Assembly (NCBI GenBank): GCA_905221605.1
Contig: CAJNDS010000413.1
Span: forward strand, 858,761-893,242
Length of the DNA: 34,482 nucleotides
Reading direction: 5' to 3'
Source: Symbiodinium natans
Lineage: Eukaryota; Sar; Dinophyceae; Suessiales; Symbiodiniaceae
Shown here in pieces: positions 17,254-26,790 of this stretch. Below the pieces are notes generated by a model, which was not told where the DNA came from, did no database searches, and worked only from the letters and a program-made list of their open reading frames with translations. A program made the translations under genes and the position numbers. Within the stretch, counting starts at the first letter, position 1. Every line of letters starts with the position of its first letter.

Positions 17254-17590
17254 TGTCATGGGCCTGTAGCACCTTTACGTGAGCTTCTGGTTCAAGGCCG
17301 ACGGCTCGGAAGAGTTTAGGGGTGTGAGGTTTTTCAAATGCAGGATGCAGAAATGTACCATCCCTTCCAGATGACTGATCTCTCATTGCGCAGGGGAAGT
17401 TTCAGTGTAAGCCAGGGCTCCCCAATTGCAGTTTCCTTTTTCGGGTGCGTAGATTTTCTTGTTGCGTTCTGCTTTCAAAGTTTTAGGTGCTGTTTTCAGC
17501 CCCCCCAAGCGGAACTACGCTTGAGGTTCTAGGCAGCAGAGGCTTCTCCAGGCAGCATATCTGTAGCCCTGAATCACCTGCCAGCCTAGT
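17254..17590. other. stretch without a supported gene
   Basis: A 64-codon plus frame (17338-17532) and a minus frame (17174-17386) overlap. The minus one extends into the J repeat, and neither shows a domain. Confidence 0.4.
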
Positions 17591-17696
17591 GGCACCCTTT
17601 TCCCTGTTTTTGGTTCAAGTTTCCCTTATAAAGTAACCAACCTAATCAAAGGTGCCCTTATTTTGATATGGTTGCTGGGCTACCAAGATCATGATC
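17591..17696. repeat. dispersed repeat, family J copy 6 (subfamily 2)
   Basis: GGCACCCTTTTCCCTGTTTT, AGTTTCCCTTATAAAG, AAAGGTGCCCTTATTTTGATA and GGTTGCTGGGCTACCAAGATC. Confidence 0.65.
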
Positions 17697-17747
17697 CAGC
17701 CCTTTGCCGTTCGTGGCACTTAAGCAATCCCCAATTCTGCCCAGATC

Positions 17748-17854
17748 GAGAGCCCAACACCACTTAATTCAGGAATATATCGCAATTATGTAGGAATGCT
17801 GAATGCGATGTTTAAGGTCTTTGTTTCTGTGTAAAGGGTATTGGGCTCTTTGGG
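17748..17854. mobile_element. fold-back element, family B copy 4
   Basis: GAGAGCCCAACACCACTTAA is mirrored by AAAGGGTATTGGGCTCTTTGGG. The arms continue as GGAATATATCGCAATTATG against GCGATGTTTAAGGTC. Confidence 0.78.
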
Positions 17855-17879
17855 TATACAGTCACATTCAAGAGGCAGG

Positions 17880-18204
17880 TTTTTGGGTTGTTCGGGGGTT
17901 TATAGGGTTGGCCTGAAGCTGTTGCTTTGGCTTCATCAGAGTCGCAAATATTGCATTTTGTTCCTGTTGGCGTCGGAAGGTAGTAGGGTTCAAACGGCTT
18001 AGGGCCCCCTTGCATCATGCAACAGCTGAGTTGAGCGAGATGATGCCTCAACACCAGCTGATCCTGCGTCTCCTAGACACGTCCGACTCATGCAGCAAGC
18101 AAGCGTCAGACACGTATCTACCCGAATCCCTGGAATCGCCTCATCTTTATCCTACTACTTTGTTCCCACAGAACCAAAACGATTTCCAACCTGTAGCCCC
18201 AAAC
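17880..18204. other. unique stretch, possible exon but undecided
   Basis: A plus frame (18010-18231) gives a 73-residue Leu/Ser/Gln-rich peptide, and a minus frame (17812-18054) gives 80 residues with a CNIC motif. Both run into repeats at one end. Neither is recognised and at most one can be real. Confidence 0.3.
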
Positions 18205-18239
18205 TCTAAACCCCTAAGCCCTAAACCCTAAACCATAGG

Positions 18240-18675
18240 ACTGCATTCGCAGGCACCGCTCTTTATCAGCGCGCACTCACGACTCAAGCCAGCAGCAGTT
18301 TGTACTGCCGCAGCCTTCGAGAGGATCACGGTTTTTGCTTTGGAGCTTTGCTGTGCCGAAACGTTTATAACTTCAAATCATAAAATGGGTATTGCGTGAG
18401 TCCACAAAGTGACATTGCGAGTTGCTTTTCCGTGAGACTGCGCCTTGTTCATGAGAGTCTTGCTGCTTGAGTACATAGGACAGGTATTTAAACAGTTTTT
18501 TCACAGAGGCTTGCAGAGTAGACTATCCTTAAATTCTAGCTTACGAAGTTCGAGGCTCATGCGGTCGGAAGAACAAGCGTTTTTTCCAAGCATCATGTTA
18601 ACCTGAACCCGGAAACCCTGGACCGTCTTTCTCCCCACCTGTCACCGGAAAAGGTACTCACAATAATCGCCTATA
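18240..18675. other. unique stretch without a gene
   Basis: No ORF above 60 codons, no telomeric word apart from CCCGGAAACCCTGG, and no inverted repeat seen. Confidence 0.45.
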
Positions 18676-18830
18676 CCTGAAGGCGCTACTGTACATAGTT
18701 CTTGTTTTGGTTTACTTATAGGGGATTCTAGTATAATGTAGTTCCTGTTTTGGGTTACTTATAGGAGATAGGGCATTCCAGTAAAATATCTTTCCTTTTT
18801 TGGGTTACTCATAGGGCTTTCTAGTATAAT
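18676..18830. repeat. three tandem family H left-arm copies
   Basis: Three successive units each read GT(A/T)GTTCYTGTTTTGGKTTACT, TATAGG and TTCTAGTATAA-like blocks (18691-18735, 18736-18785, 18786-18829). These are the inner part of the H left arm, here amplified without the matching right arm. Confidence 0.65.
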
Positions 18831-18914
18831 TACCACCCAACAATTTACCACATAGGGGCTCGGAGTACTATACTTAAATACTATTATTGGTTCTGAGTTC
18901 CTATTTACTATAGC

Positions 18915-19038
18915 TACAAGGAGGGGCCCCCTTACTATACTAACTGTAGTTAAGGGACTTATAACCTAATTTAGGATCCTTATAACCCAATTTAGGGCTC
19001 TTGTAACTCCACTTATAACTAGGGGGCCCCTCCTTGTA
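18915..19038. mobile_element. fold-back element, family G copy 2
   Basis: TACAAGGAGGGGCCCCCT is exactly mirrored by AGGGGGCCCCTCCTTGTA. The interior repeats TAACCTAATTTAGGATCC/TAACCCAATTTAGGGCTC. The outermost bases are TA, as in families A and H. Confidence 0.92.
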
Positions 19039-19161
19039 TATACTTTTTCCAGGGACTGCACCAAAGTAGGGTTTGACGTAGCCTGCAATCAAGGGGAGAT
19101 GAACCCTGAGCTTGCTATAAACGGCACCCTGGGAGTGAGATTTTTTTCGGCTATATATAGT

Positions 19162-19210
19162 CAGGGTTTAGGGTTTAGGGTTTAGGGTTTAGGGTTTAGG
19201 GTTTAGGGTC
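19162..19210 (+). repeat. telomeric block (TTTAGGG)n
   Basis: Seven near-perfect units following CTATATATAGTCAGGG. Confidence 0.93.
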
Positions 19211-19637
19211 TTGATAGTCGTGACCACTTCTTGAGGTTTGGGGTTTATAGGGTTGTCATCATGCGGCCTTTCTCGATGTCGTCAAACAGTCTCCGCTGGC
19301 ATCGAGGCTTCAGGAGACACCATGTTTTTGGGATGTCGGGTTTAGGCGACTTGGTGTTTTGGGAAGACCAGACCCTATTGTTTAGTAATGGTGTTTGAAC
19401 AGTTCGGGGCTGAGGGGGTTGCGGATGGCAGACACATTCGCCAAGGCCTACCCTTTCCCCGAGACGTGGCGCAGACGCCAAAGGCCTTTGTTGCTTCGAC
19501 TTAGGGTTCTGGGATTGGGTTTGCCGTTTGGGGTTTAGGGATTGGGGTCTCCTATCTGTGGGTTGGTTTCCAACAACTGCTGCCCAAATGTGAGTCCCCG
19601 ACTGCTGCGCGCGCTTCTCTTGATCCCTCAGACCGAA
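19211..19637. other. stretch without a supported gene
   Basis: A 78-codon minus frame (19245-19481) with no recognised motif lies here. Sequence is otherwise unique. Confidence 0.4.
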
Positions 19638-19797
19638 TGACTTAAGGGGTATCAGGAGGGACCCCTAGAAGGGACCCTTAATCTTATTCCCCTATATACC
19701 CCTACATACACCTTGTATAGTCCCTATATATCTAAGTAGCCCCCAAATATCCTCTAAATGACCCCTAAGGTGCCTTTAAGAGTCCCTCCTTTTGTTC
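19638..19797. mobile_element. possible degenerate fold-back element
   Basis: ACTTAAGGGGTATCAGGAGGGAC at the left loosely mirrors GTGCCTTTAAGAGTCCCTCCT at the right. The centre repeats CCCCTATATACCCCTACATA. It cannot be assigned to a named family. Confidence 0.35.
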
Positions 19798-20500
19798 CTT
19801 GATTGTTGATGTAGGACTTCGGGACTATGCGTGAAAGGAATCATGGGATATATACTTCCCCCACCTCAACTAGCGGTTTAGGTTTTAGGGCTTAGGGACT
19901 CATTTGGGGGTACAGGGTGGTTAAGTTGGAGGTAGCACTAGTTCTCTCTGCTTCCACAGCAGCGTCTGAAACTCACAGTCTCTTCTGACTCTTCAGCCTA
20001 AATTCTGAGACATTGAGAGTCTCATGAGGCTACCATGTAGCTGTTGGGCGACTTAAGATGGCTATCAATATACCAAGGTTTAGAGTCTAGGATGTAGAGT
20101 CTCCGCTGCCGGGCATTATTCACCGTCTTCACTTGAGTTTGAAGAAGGTGGCTTACTCCTGGTAGGGTTTAGGGACATATTGCTCGCTTCCTTCACAAAA
20201 GGTCTGCCTGAAAGCCATAGCACCCCAAGCTCTTAGGCACAAAGCCTGTATCAACCCTATGAGTCATCATAGGCCGGAACCGTAAACTCGAAACCACAGG
20301 AGACTCTGCCAACCCTGCACTAGCTCTCACCCCCAACCTTCCCAGATCTTGTACACGGCCCTAAACGTCCCACTCAGCCCTAAACCTTCGGCCGTGCCAA
20401 GACTAAACCCTGTACCCACGTAGGGATTGGAATATGCCTGGATTATGCCTTTAACATGCTAGCGGGCGCCCCTGTTTTAGGTGCAAAACCCTATATACGC
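19798..20500. other. 700-bp stretch without a supported gene
   Basis: Unique sequence with sparse GTTTAGGG words. No frame above 60 codons and no clear repeat. Confidence 0.45.
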
Positions 20501-20504
20501 CCTA

Positions 20505-20535
20505 AGCCCTAAGCCCTAAACCCTAAACCCTGAAC
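20505..20535 (-). repeat. short degenerate telomeric block
   Basis: CCCTAAG, CCCTAAG, CCCTAAA, CCCTAAA, CCCTGAA. Confidence 0.75.
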
Positions 20536-20602
20536 GTAAACCCCAAGCGCTGTTGAGACATTCCTCAGCCCCTGAGCATCCCGAAGCCGCTAAGGGCCTA
20601 AA

Positions 20603-20661
20603 TTGGGGTTTAGGCTTCAGGGTTTAGGGTTGAGCGCTTAGGGTTTAGGGTTTAGGGTTAC
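20603..20661 (+). repeat. short degenerate telomeric block
   Basis: TTTAGGCTTCAGGGTTTAGGG, then GAGCGCTTAGGG and two canonical units. Faces the block ending at 20535. Confidence 0.75.
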
Positions 20662-20849
20662 TTTGTTGGGGTAGTTCTTACAAGGAAATCCTTCTATTTG
20701 GGGGGGTCTATATTCGGGGTCCCCTATTTAGGTAAAACCCCCCAAACCTCCCTGCTTCAACCCCAAGCCCCTAAACTCGAAAAGCCCTCAACGAGATATG
20801 ACCCCGCGCAGAGGGCCTGAAAGAACTGCCAACAGAGCCACCTACAAAT

Positions 20850-20919
20850 CCCCTTCTAAAATTCAGAGCTGCCCCAACCCTAAACCCCTTCTAAAATTCA
20901 GAGTTGCCCCAACCCTAAA
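20850..20919. repeat. 35-bp tandem duplication containing telomeric words
   Basis: CCCCTTCTAAAATTCAGAG + CTGCCCCAACCCTAAA occurs twice with one substitution. The repeat unit ends in CCCTAAA, so a telomeric word was copied together with unrelated DNA. Confidence 0.85.
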
Positions 20920-20970
20920 CCCTAAACCCCTAAACCCTAAACCCCAAACCTAAACCCTAAACCCTAAACA
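20912..20970 (-). repeat. telomeric block
   Basis: About seven CCCTAAA/CCCCTAAA/CCCCAAA units directly follow the 35-bp duplication. Confidence 0.88.
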
Positions 20971-21067
20971 AGCCCAGTGAGGCTTGGCGGCCATCCTCAA
21001 GAGCGCCCGGGGACCCCGCGAGAAGGATTTGCCTACGCGCGCGGTTCAGAGGCCTCAACCTGGAGTT

Positions 21068-21136
21068 TCAGGGTTTAGGGCTTCGGGTCTGGGGTTTAGG
21101 GTTTAGGGTTTAGGGCTAGGGTTTTGGGTTTAGGGC
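21068..21136 (+). repeat. degenerate telomeric block
   Basis: TTTAGGG, CTTCGGG, TCTGGGG, three TTTAGGG, CTAGGG, TTTTGGG. Confidence 0.85.
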
Positions 21137-21498
21137 TTCAAAAAATAGTATCAAGGACCCCCATACATATCTAAGGCGTAATCCTGAAGTAAGGGTATCC
21201 GCGGTGCCCTCGCAACCAAACCCGTCCACCCACTCAAGCCAACAACAAAAGTCAAAAACGGATCTATTCTCATGCGTTTCTGTACTACCTTTCTCTGTAC
21301 TACCCTCCCCCCCCCCCCCTCCCTACGTTCCCCGGCCATAAATAGGGATAATTGATAATTAAGCCTATTTAAGGTTTCTTAAGGGGGGAACCTAGGGGGG
21401 GGGGGTAGTATCTAGAGGGGGGTCGTAGGGGAGGTTCATGTAGTTCCGGCTGCCCCTAGCCAACCCTGACTTTGCTGACGGCTGTCTTGAAGTGAAAC

Positions 21499-21672
21499 GG
21501 GGTTTAGGGTTTAGGGTTTAGGGGTTTAGGGGGCTTACGGTTAGGGATTCCCTAAACCCTAAACCCTAAACCCTAAACCCTAAACCCTAAACCCTAAACC
21601 CTAAACCCTAAACCCTAAACCCTAAACCCTAAACCCTAAACCCTAAACCCTAAACCCTAAACCCTAAACCCT
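21499..21672. repeat. head-to-head telomeric junction (TTTAGGG)n-(CCCTAAA)n
   Basis: About six TTTAGGG-type units end at TTAGGGATTCCCTAA, where the orientation flips to about 17 perfect CCCTAAA units (21549-21672). This is the arrangement expected of two fused chromosome ends, although an inverted duplication or insertion can give it too. Confidence 0.93.
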
Positions 21673-22136
21673 ACCCTTGGGCCTCAGGGAAGGAATGCTT
21701 CGGAGCCTCCTTCGCGAAAAGCAGGTGGGTTTGGGGAGATTTGGATGTGGGAAGGTTTTTTTTTTGGGGAGGGGTTCTTGCGGTTTGAAGAGGGCCTTTT
21801 TGAAGAGGACCTTTTTGAGGAAGTCTGAGGCGGCGCCTTGGGGGGGGGGGGGGGGGGCTTCAAGTTCGGCGGCTGGGTTTACCTTGGGTGTATGCCCCTT
21901 TGCTCAGGGCTTGGGGGGTCGAATGTGCCGTAATGCTTAGATCCTAGAAGCTTTATTATCGAGGTGCAGTTGCATGGTGCTAAAAACCCTCAGCATGATC
22001 CCGTAAACCCTAACACGATTTAGGGCCCAGTCAGTTCGGGTCTTTAGCTTCAACCCTAAAACCTAAACCCTAAATTTGGCTTCAGGGTCTTCAAAATCCT
22101 GAACCCTGCTAGGGTCAGGGCCCCCGGCTCATATTC
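21673..22136. other. stretch without a supported gene
   Basis: The 87-codon plus frame at 21677-21940 is glycine-rich because it crosses G-runs (21760-21857). No domain. Sparse CCCTAAAACC words occur from 22000 on. Confidence 0.4.
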
Positions 22137-22281
22137 TACGGGCAAGTACATGGTCCCTTAGTAAGGCCCCCTTACCTTCTTGAAAGGGTTCTGAAATACG
22201 GGCCCTTGGGTTTATAGGGTACGCAAGGGGTATATAAAGGGTCCCCATTTGGTCCCTTAGTAAGGCCCCTTATGTGCCGTA
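22137..22281. mobile_element. family E element copy 1 with internal direct repeats
   Basis: TACGGGCAAGTACATGG loosely mirrors TTATGTGCCGTA. An exact 20-bp repeat TGGTCCCTTAGTAAGGCCCC lies at 22151-22170 and 22250-22269, 99 bases apart. The centre (GGGTTTATAGGGTACGCAAG, GGGTATATAAAGGGTCCCC) matches 32055-32188. Confidence 0.65.
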
Positions 22282-22590
22282 TCTCTTTTGCCTTGATTGG
22301 ACGGAACTCAAGGACTTTAAAGGCTAGAATCCCGGGGCCTGTCTCATGAGAACGGTGATGTTGCGTGATTTGGGAATGTTGGCTCTTATTTCGGCTCCGT
22401 TATGACCTTACGAATGTAGTGCTTGTGGTAGGTTATTGTCATTGCTAGAAAAACCCTTAAGAGGGTTCTTGGGCAATCCACAAAGAAAGGTTTTGGGCTC
22501 TGCTGGATTCGCATCAAGCACGGACTGAACCTGAAGACCTCAAACCCCATTCGCTCCAATATGTCTTCCGAGCTTGCAGAATCCGCATGC
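22282..22590. other. unique stretch without a gene
   Basis: No ORF, telomeric block or repeat family was recognised. Confidence 0.4.
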
Positions 22591-22591
22591 G

Positions 22592-22638
22592 TGGTTTAGG
22601 GGTTAGGGTGCAGGGTTTAGGGTTTAGGGTTGCGTAAG
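22592..22638 (+). repeat. short degenerate telomeric block
   Basis: TTTAGGGG, TTAGGG, TGCAGGG and three TTTAGGG-type units. Confidence 0.8.
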
Positions 22639-22762
22639 GTTTTGGGGCCCAATTGCCAGACCACACACGATACTGCGTTCTTGACTTCGGGGGATAAGGT
22701 TTAGGCTCATGAGGTGTTCCGAGAAGATACGCATACCCAGACCTGTTGCGACATTGCTGTGC

Positions 22763-22799
22763 CCTAAACCCTAAACCCTAAACCCTAAACCCTAAACCC
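22763..22799 (-). repeat. short telomeric block
   Basis: Five perfect CCCTAAA units. Confidence 0.9.
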
Positions 22800-22916
22800 A
22801 CGTGCCGGTGCTCTCCGGAGCGAGCTGTGTGAGCACAGGCACCTCCCATACCGCTCTCTCGTGACGATGGCGAGCGCGCATTGCAGGACGAGCGCGCACT
22901 GTCGCCCGAAATCTTA

Positions 22917-23011
22917 AACCCTCAACCTTAAACCCTAAACCCTAAGCCCTAAGCCCTAAACCCTGAACCCTGAACCCTACACCCTAAACCCTAAACCCTA
23001 AACCCTACACC
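22917..23011 (-). repeat. degenerate telomeric block
   Basis: CCCTCAA, CCTTAAA, CCCTAAA, CCCTAAG, CCCTGAA and CCCTACA variants in short runs of two. Confidence 0.88.
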
Positions 23012-23140
23012 GAAACCATTGCCACAAGTCTTTGTGTCTTGGCTTTCGCGGGTGCGCTGTTGGCGCCCTTTGGGATGAACTTAGGGCACCTGCTCAGATC
23101 TAGCGCATCTTGGACTTACGGCTCACGTACTTGTAGAGTA

Positions 23141-23197
23141 GGTAACCTTCAACCTTTTTGGGGTAATAGAAACCCCTTAAAATCCCAAAGGTTAACC
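23141..23197. repeat. small inverted repeat
   Basis: GGTAACCTTCAACCTTTTTGG (23141 on) is mirrored by CCCAAAGGTTAACC around GGTAATAGAAACCCCTTAAAA. Probably a shortened fold-back element of unknown family. Confidence 0.55.
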
Positions 23198-23437
23198 TTT
23201 AGTCCTCCTAGGTACTGGACAACTAGGGCTCAGCTTTGTCTATGTTTCAGGTGCGGGGCTGTGCCTTGCCTTGGGCTCAGGGTTTAGGGTTGTATCACCT
23301 ATGCGCCATTGGTATAGAATTGAACAGGGAAAGGTTCCTTCATATTGGGCAAGGTTACTCGAGTCCCCGAAGGGCTCGTGTACAAAGCATATAGTTGGGT
23401 CCGTGGAGACGGATTCTTATATATTAGCTTAACATTC

Positions 23438-23490
23438 GATACCTGAAGGCTCCAGTGTAGTTCCTTGTTGCGGTAGTCAAGGAGATTCCA
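23438..23490. mobile_element. family H left arm only
   Basis: ACCTGAAGGCTCCAGTGTAG, TTCCTTGTTGCGGTAGT and GGAGATTCCA follow the H left arm. No matching right arm is present before the family I element begins at 23494. Confidence 0.55.
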
Positions 23491-23493
23491 CCC

Positions 23494-23638
23494 GGGAGTC
23501 CTTTCGACTTAGAAAGTAGGGTTAGTAAGATGGGTTATGGATTGTAAGAGTGTTTCTGGGGGATACTGGGTACTACACTGGGTACCCTAAACCCTAAACC
23601 CTAAGGGTAGACTTACTAAGTCAAAAGCGCTTCCAAGC
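23494..23638. mobile_element. family I element copy 1 with a telomeric insert
   Basis: GGAGTCCTTTCGACTTAG at the left is mirrored by CTTACTAAGTCAAAAGCGC at the right. Compared with the uninterrupted copy at 25320, extra sequence lies in the right arm between GGGATACT and AGACTTACT, including three CCCTAAA units at 23584-23604. Confidence 0.75.
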
Positions 23639-23639
23639 T

Positions 23640-24115
23640 CCCCCCCCCCGATTTCGGCTTGGATATTCAGGGTTTTGTGCCATAAAACCCAAGGGCCCAT
23701 ACTTCAGAACCCTCTGAAGAAGGTAAGTGAAAATAAGTGACCATATCCCCCCCCCTCCCACCCGTTTGGGGGTTGGTTTTTCGGGGTTTTGCGCACCTCC
23801 GTTGGAGCCTGAGGAGTTGGAAGCCCAGCGAGGTCAGTCCGCTTCTGCTGTCTGAGGGCTGTCGGTCTTAGGGGAGGCCCTAAGGTTCAGAGTTTAGGGT
23901 TTAGGGTTTAAGTTGTAGACTCGCAACAAGTGCGCTGGTCCAAATTACAACATGACTAGAGCCCCAAAATACAAGGTATTCCTAGAGTCACCTTCCCTGT
24001 ACTTCCGCTTGCTTGAGCATAGGTTCTTTGAGCCTTGTCACATCTTGCAACCTCCGTAGCCTCTATATCAAAATCTAGGGCGGTGAGGGCGATATGCCCT
24101 TCCAGCGACACCTAC
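23640..24115. other. stretch without a supported gene
   Basis: Contains C9 (23641) and C-rich (23747) runs and a short TTTAGGG block at 23890-23912. No useful ORF. Confidence 0.45.
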
Positions 24116-24218
24116 CCTAAACCCTAAACCCTAACAATAGGCCGGCCCTTGTTCATCTGATGCACCGATATAGGGTTTGGACTCTCCGGTTGCGAGCCTG
24201 GGGCGTAGGGCTTTGTGC

Positions 24219-24268
24219 TCTATAGGTTATATAAGGGGTACATAAGAGGTCCCATTGTAAGGGCGGAG
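24219..24268. mobile_element. family E fragment
   Basis: CTATAGGTTATATAAGGGGTA and AAGAGGTCCCATTGTAAGG match the central part of family E; termini are missing. Confidence 0.45.
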
Positions 24269-24616
24269 TCTAGAGTTCTGAACAGGCAGTGAGTTGCCTA
24301 ATTCCCGCATCCCTTCTAAGGGTATTTTTGTGGTTGGGGGGGGGGTTTTAAGAAGAGCCAACCCTACATTCTAAGCCTTGAAAAGCCTAAGCCCCAAGCC
24401 CCGACCCCCCCTCCCTCCGCCCCCCCCAGCCCTAAATCTGGGTGTATCCGACCCGAAGCCCTAATCCAGGGCCTAGTGGGGCTCCACCCACCCTCAACCC
24501 GAATCTCTACACCCCATAGCCAGGTGCTCGTGTGCGGAGCCCCGGAGTTCATCAAATTTGCTGGGTGTGCTTTCGAGTTTAGGGTTAGGGCTTAGGCTTT
24601 AGGGTTGAGGGTTTTT

Positions 24617-24664
24617 GGGGATCCCCTATGGGATCCGAATTCTAAACCTTTATCGGATCCCCTA
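24617..24664. repeat. short inverted repeat around GGATCC
   Basis: GGGGATCCCCTATGGGATCCG is mirrored by CGGATCCCC, giving arms of about 9 bp. It might be a solo remnant of a GGATCC-containing fold-back element. Confidence 0.5.
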
Positions 24665-24679
24665 AACCCGTATATGCGG

Positions 24680-24722
24680 TTTAGGGTTTAGGGTTGGGCG
24701 TTTAGGGTTTAGGGTTTAGGGT
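24680..24722 (+). repeat. short telomeric block
   Basis: Five TTTAGGG-type units interrupted by TTGGGCG. Confidence 0.85.
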
Positions 24723-25137
24723 GGATTCGGTGTGTTTAAGCTGGTTCAGGAGAGAGCCCTGGCAGCCCTCAGCCTTCTAAACGCTCAAGCGTACCTAAAG
24801 GCTAGCAGTAGACTAGAACCCCCTATACGAACCCAAAGCAAGTTTTAAGGTAGAGCCTCAACCCTAAACGCCTGTTTGTTGAACACTGTATCGCAGCCTT
24901 CCTTTTTGCTGGTACCATGATTTGCTAGAGGTGTAAAGGCTTAGGGTTTAGGGTTGGGGGTCCATGCTTTCATGTTCAACAGAGAGGGGTTCGGGGTTTA
25001 GGGTTCTCAGGATTTGGATATGTTTGAGTTTTTTTTTGAGGATTCTATAGGGGCCACTCCTTGTAGAAAACTGGCAAATTGTAGCCAACCGAGTGGAGCT
25101 CCTCCCCTAGACCTCCAGGCGTAGATCCTTTTTGTTA
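24723..25137. other. stretch without a supported gene
   Basis: Short G-telomeric words near 24942 and 24995. A GGGGCCACTCCTTGTAG word at 25052-25068 resembles a solo right end of family G. Confidence 0.4.
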
Positions 25138-25139
25138 TT

Positions 25140-25178
25140 TAGGGGTTTAGGGTTTAGGGTTTAGGTTTTAGGGTACCC
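25140..25178 (+). repeat. short telomeric block
   Basis: Five TTTAGGG-type units with TTTAGGGG and TTTTAGGG variants. Confidence 0.85.
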
Positions 25179-25319
25179 AGAAACACCCTCAACCCTAAAC
25201 CACCACAAAAGGAACCCACAAGTTGGGGCTCCAACCCTCTACACTACCCAGACCTCCACGGTACCTCCAACAGTGGCCCATGTACCGGATTCAGTGTTCG
25301 GGCCGTAGACCCTAAACCC

Positions 25320-25431
25320 TACTTGAAAGCTCTTTCGACTTAGTAAGTCTAGTTAGTATCCCTTAGAGAGTCTCTTATAATCCCCAATAACCCTCCTCAC
25401 TAACCTACTTAATCAGACGGGCTTCCAAGCA
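25320..25431. mobile_element. family I element copy 2, uninterrupted
   Basis: TACTTGAAAGCTCTTTCGAC is mirrored, less exactly, by TAATCAGACGGGCTTCCAAGC. The centre CTTATAATCCCCAATAACCC is unbroken, so this copy is the reference for the telomeric inserts in copies 1 and 3. Confidence 0.75.
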
Positions 25432-25607
25432 ATCTATCTCGATCCCGCGCGCAGGCCTTTCTTTAGCAGTCGCAAGCATCGGTAGTGACTGCCGAGACTG
25501 GCCATGGCATCCGCACTGAAACCCCTTTTTGCGGTGCTCTGTTCGTGGCTCCTCGGCTTACTTGGGGAGTTCTCCATACAATGGTCCCTTTTTTCAGGGT
25601 TCCTGTG

Positions 25608-25726
25608 CCCAAAGAGCCCTTTCTACCCCTTAATTGAGGAATAGACCATGAACATGATTAAGGAGCCCCCTATGATATGTTAAGGTACGTACATTCTTTA
25701 ATAAAGGGGTATAGGGGCTCTCTGGG
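25608..25726. mobile_element. fold-back element, family B copy 5
   Basis: CCCAAAGAGCCCTTTCTACC is mirrored by AAAGGGGTATAGGGGCTCTCTGGG. Inner arms GAATAGACCATGAACATGA and ATGATATGTTAAGGTACGTAC pair partially. Confidence 0.82.
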
Positions 25727-25781
25727 TTGAATATGGAGCCGTATCTTGAGCGTAAACCAAAAGGGGGGCCCATAAGTTAGA

Positions 25782-25890
25782 CCCAAAGGATCCATGTACC
25801 TATATAGTATATACTTGGGCCTTAAAGGGGTTCCTATATGGTAGCTTTAGGGCCCAATTATATACTATACAGGTACATGGATCCTTTGGG
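25782..25890. mobile_element. fold-back element, family C copy 5
   Basis: The best preserved C copy. CCCAAAGGATCCATGTACC is exactly mirrored by GGTACATGGATCCTTTGGG. The next 20 bases of each arm differ at only a few positions, so almost the whole 109 bp folds into one hairpin. It lies 55 bases after a B element. Confidence 0.92.
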
Positions 25891-25994
25891 AGAGAATCCC
25901 CCACTTCAGAGTCGCGACGGAGTCTTCTGCTACGCGTGACATGTGGCCGCAGTCACTCCACGAGTTCCGCGCTTGTAACGGATGTGTCAGGACT

Positions 25995-26046
25995 AGGGTT
26001 TAGGGTTTAGGGTTTAGGGTTTAGGGTTTAGGGTTTAGGGTTTAGG
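25995..26046 (+). repeat. telomeric block (TTTAGGG)n
   Basis: Seven perfect units. Confidence 0.95.
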
Positions 26047-26328
26047 GACTCTTGAGATCTTGGATGCTGCGAGATACAGGACCTAACCAAACCCTGAGCC
26101 AGACGACCCGCCTCCCCTTACAGCAGCAGCATCACCACCACCCCAACCCCACTTATATTGAACACTCACCACCTGATCATGCTATACTGCACTTGTTCTG
26201 TAGTGCTATAATCGCCTGTCATATACTTTAGTACTAGAATCTTCTGGTTTGTCGTACTGGACAATTCCCAACCGAAGGTATATTCTGGTCGCAGCTCTCG
26301 AGCCGGCGGCAATTGAGGAGGAAAGGGG
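26047..26328. other. unique spacer without a gene
   Basis: No ORF above 60 codons; no family assigned. Confidence 0.4.
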
Positions 26329-26361
26329 AACCCTAAACCCTAAACCCTAAACCCTAAACCC
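26329..26361 (-). repeat. short telomeric block
   Basis: Four to five CCCTAAA units, 78 bases before the A element. Confidence 0.9.
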
Positions 26362-26439
26362 TCTCAAACTAGGTTTCCTAGACCCTAAGCCCGAAACACT
26401 GTAAACCGTAAACCTTGCTCTAGGGGATCCCTCAACCCC

Positions 26440-26585
26440 TACTTGGAAGTTCATGGTACTTATAACCCCTGTATAACCGTACTTATAATCCACTTATAAG
26501 CCCCCCTTAAGTTCCCTAACGTGGTTATACTTGGGTTATAAGTGCAGTTATAATTGGGTTAATAAGTACCGTGAACCTCCAAGTA
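26440..26585. mobile_element. fold-back element, family A copy 8
   Basis: TACTTGGAAGTTCATGGTAC is mirrored by AAGTACCGTGAACCTCCAAGTA. The arms share ATAACCCAATTATAACTGCACTTATAA-type steps. TA ends on both sides. Confidence 0.88.
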
Positions 26586-26724
26586 TCAGTTTGTAGGATT
26601 CGGGGATCGGGGTCCCTAGACCTCCAATTGTAGCTCCTTGTCGGGGTACTGCACCTAGATTCACAGTTCGCAACAACAAATGAGCATTAGGCACACCAAC
26701 AGAACGGAACCACAATTTGGGAAC

Positions 26725-26760
26725 CCTAAACCCTACAACCCTACAACCCTAAATCCTAAA
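26725..26760 (-). repeat. short degenerate telomeric block
   Basis: CCCTAAA, two CCCTACAA and one TCCTAAA variant, 30 bases before the family I element. Confidence 0.75.
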
Positions 26761-26790
26761 CACTCCCAAGGATGAGACTTCAAAGTAAGC

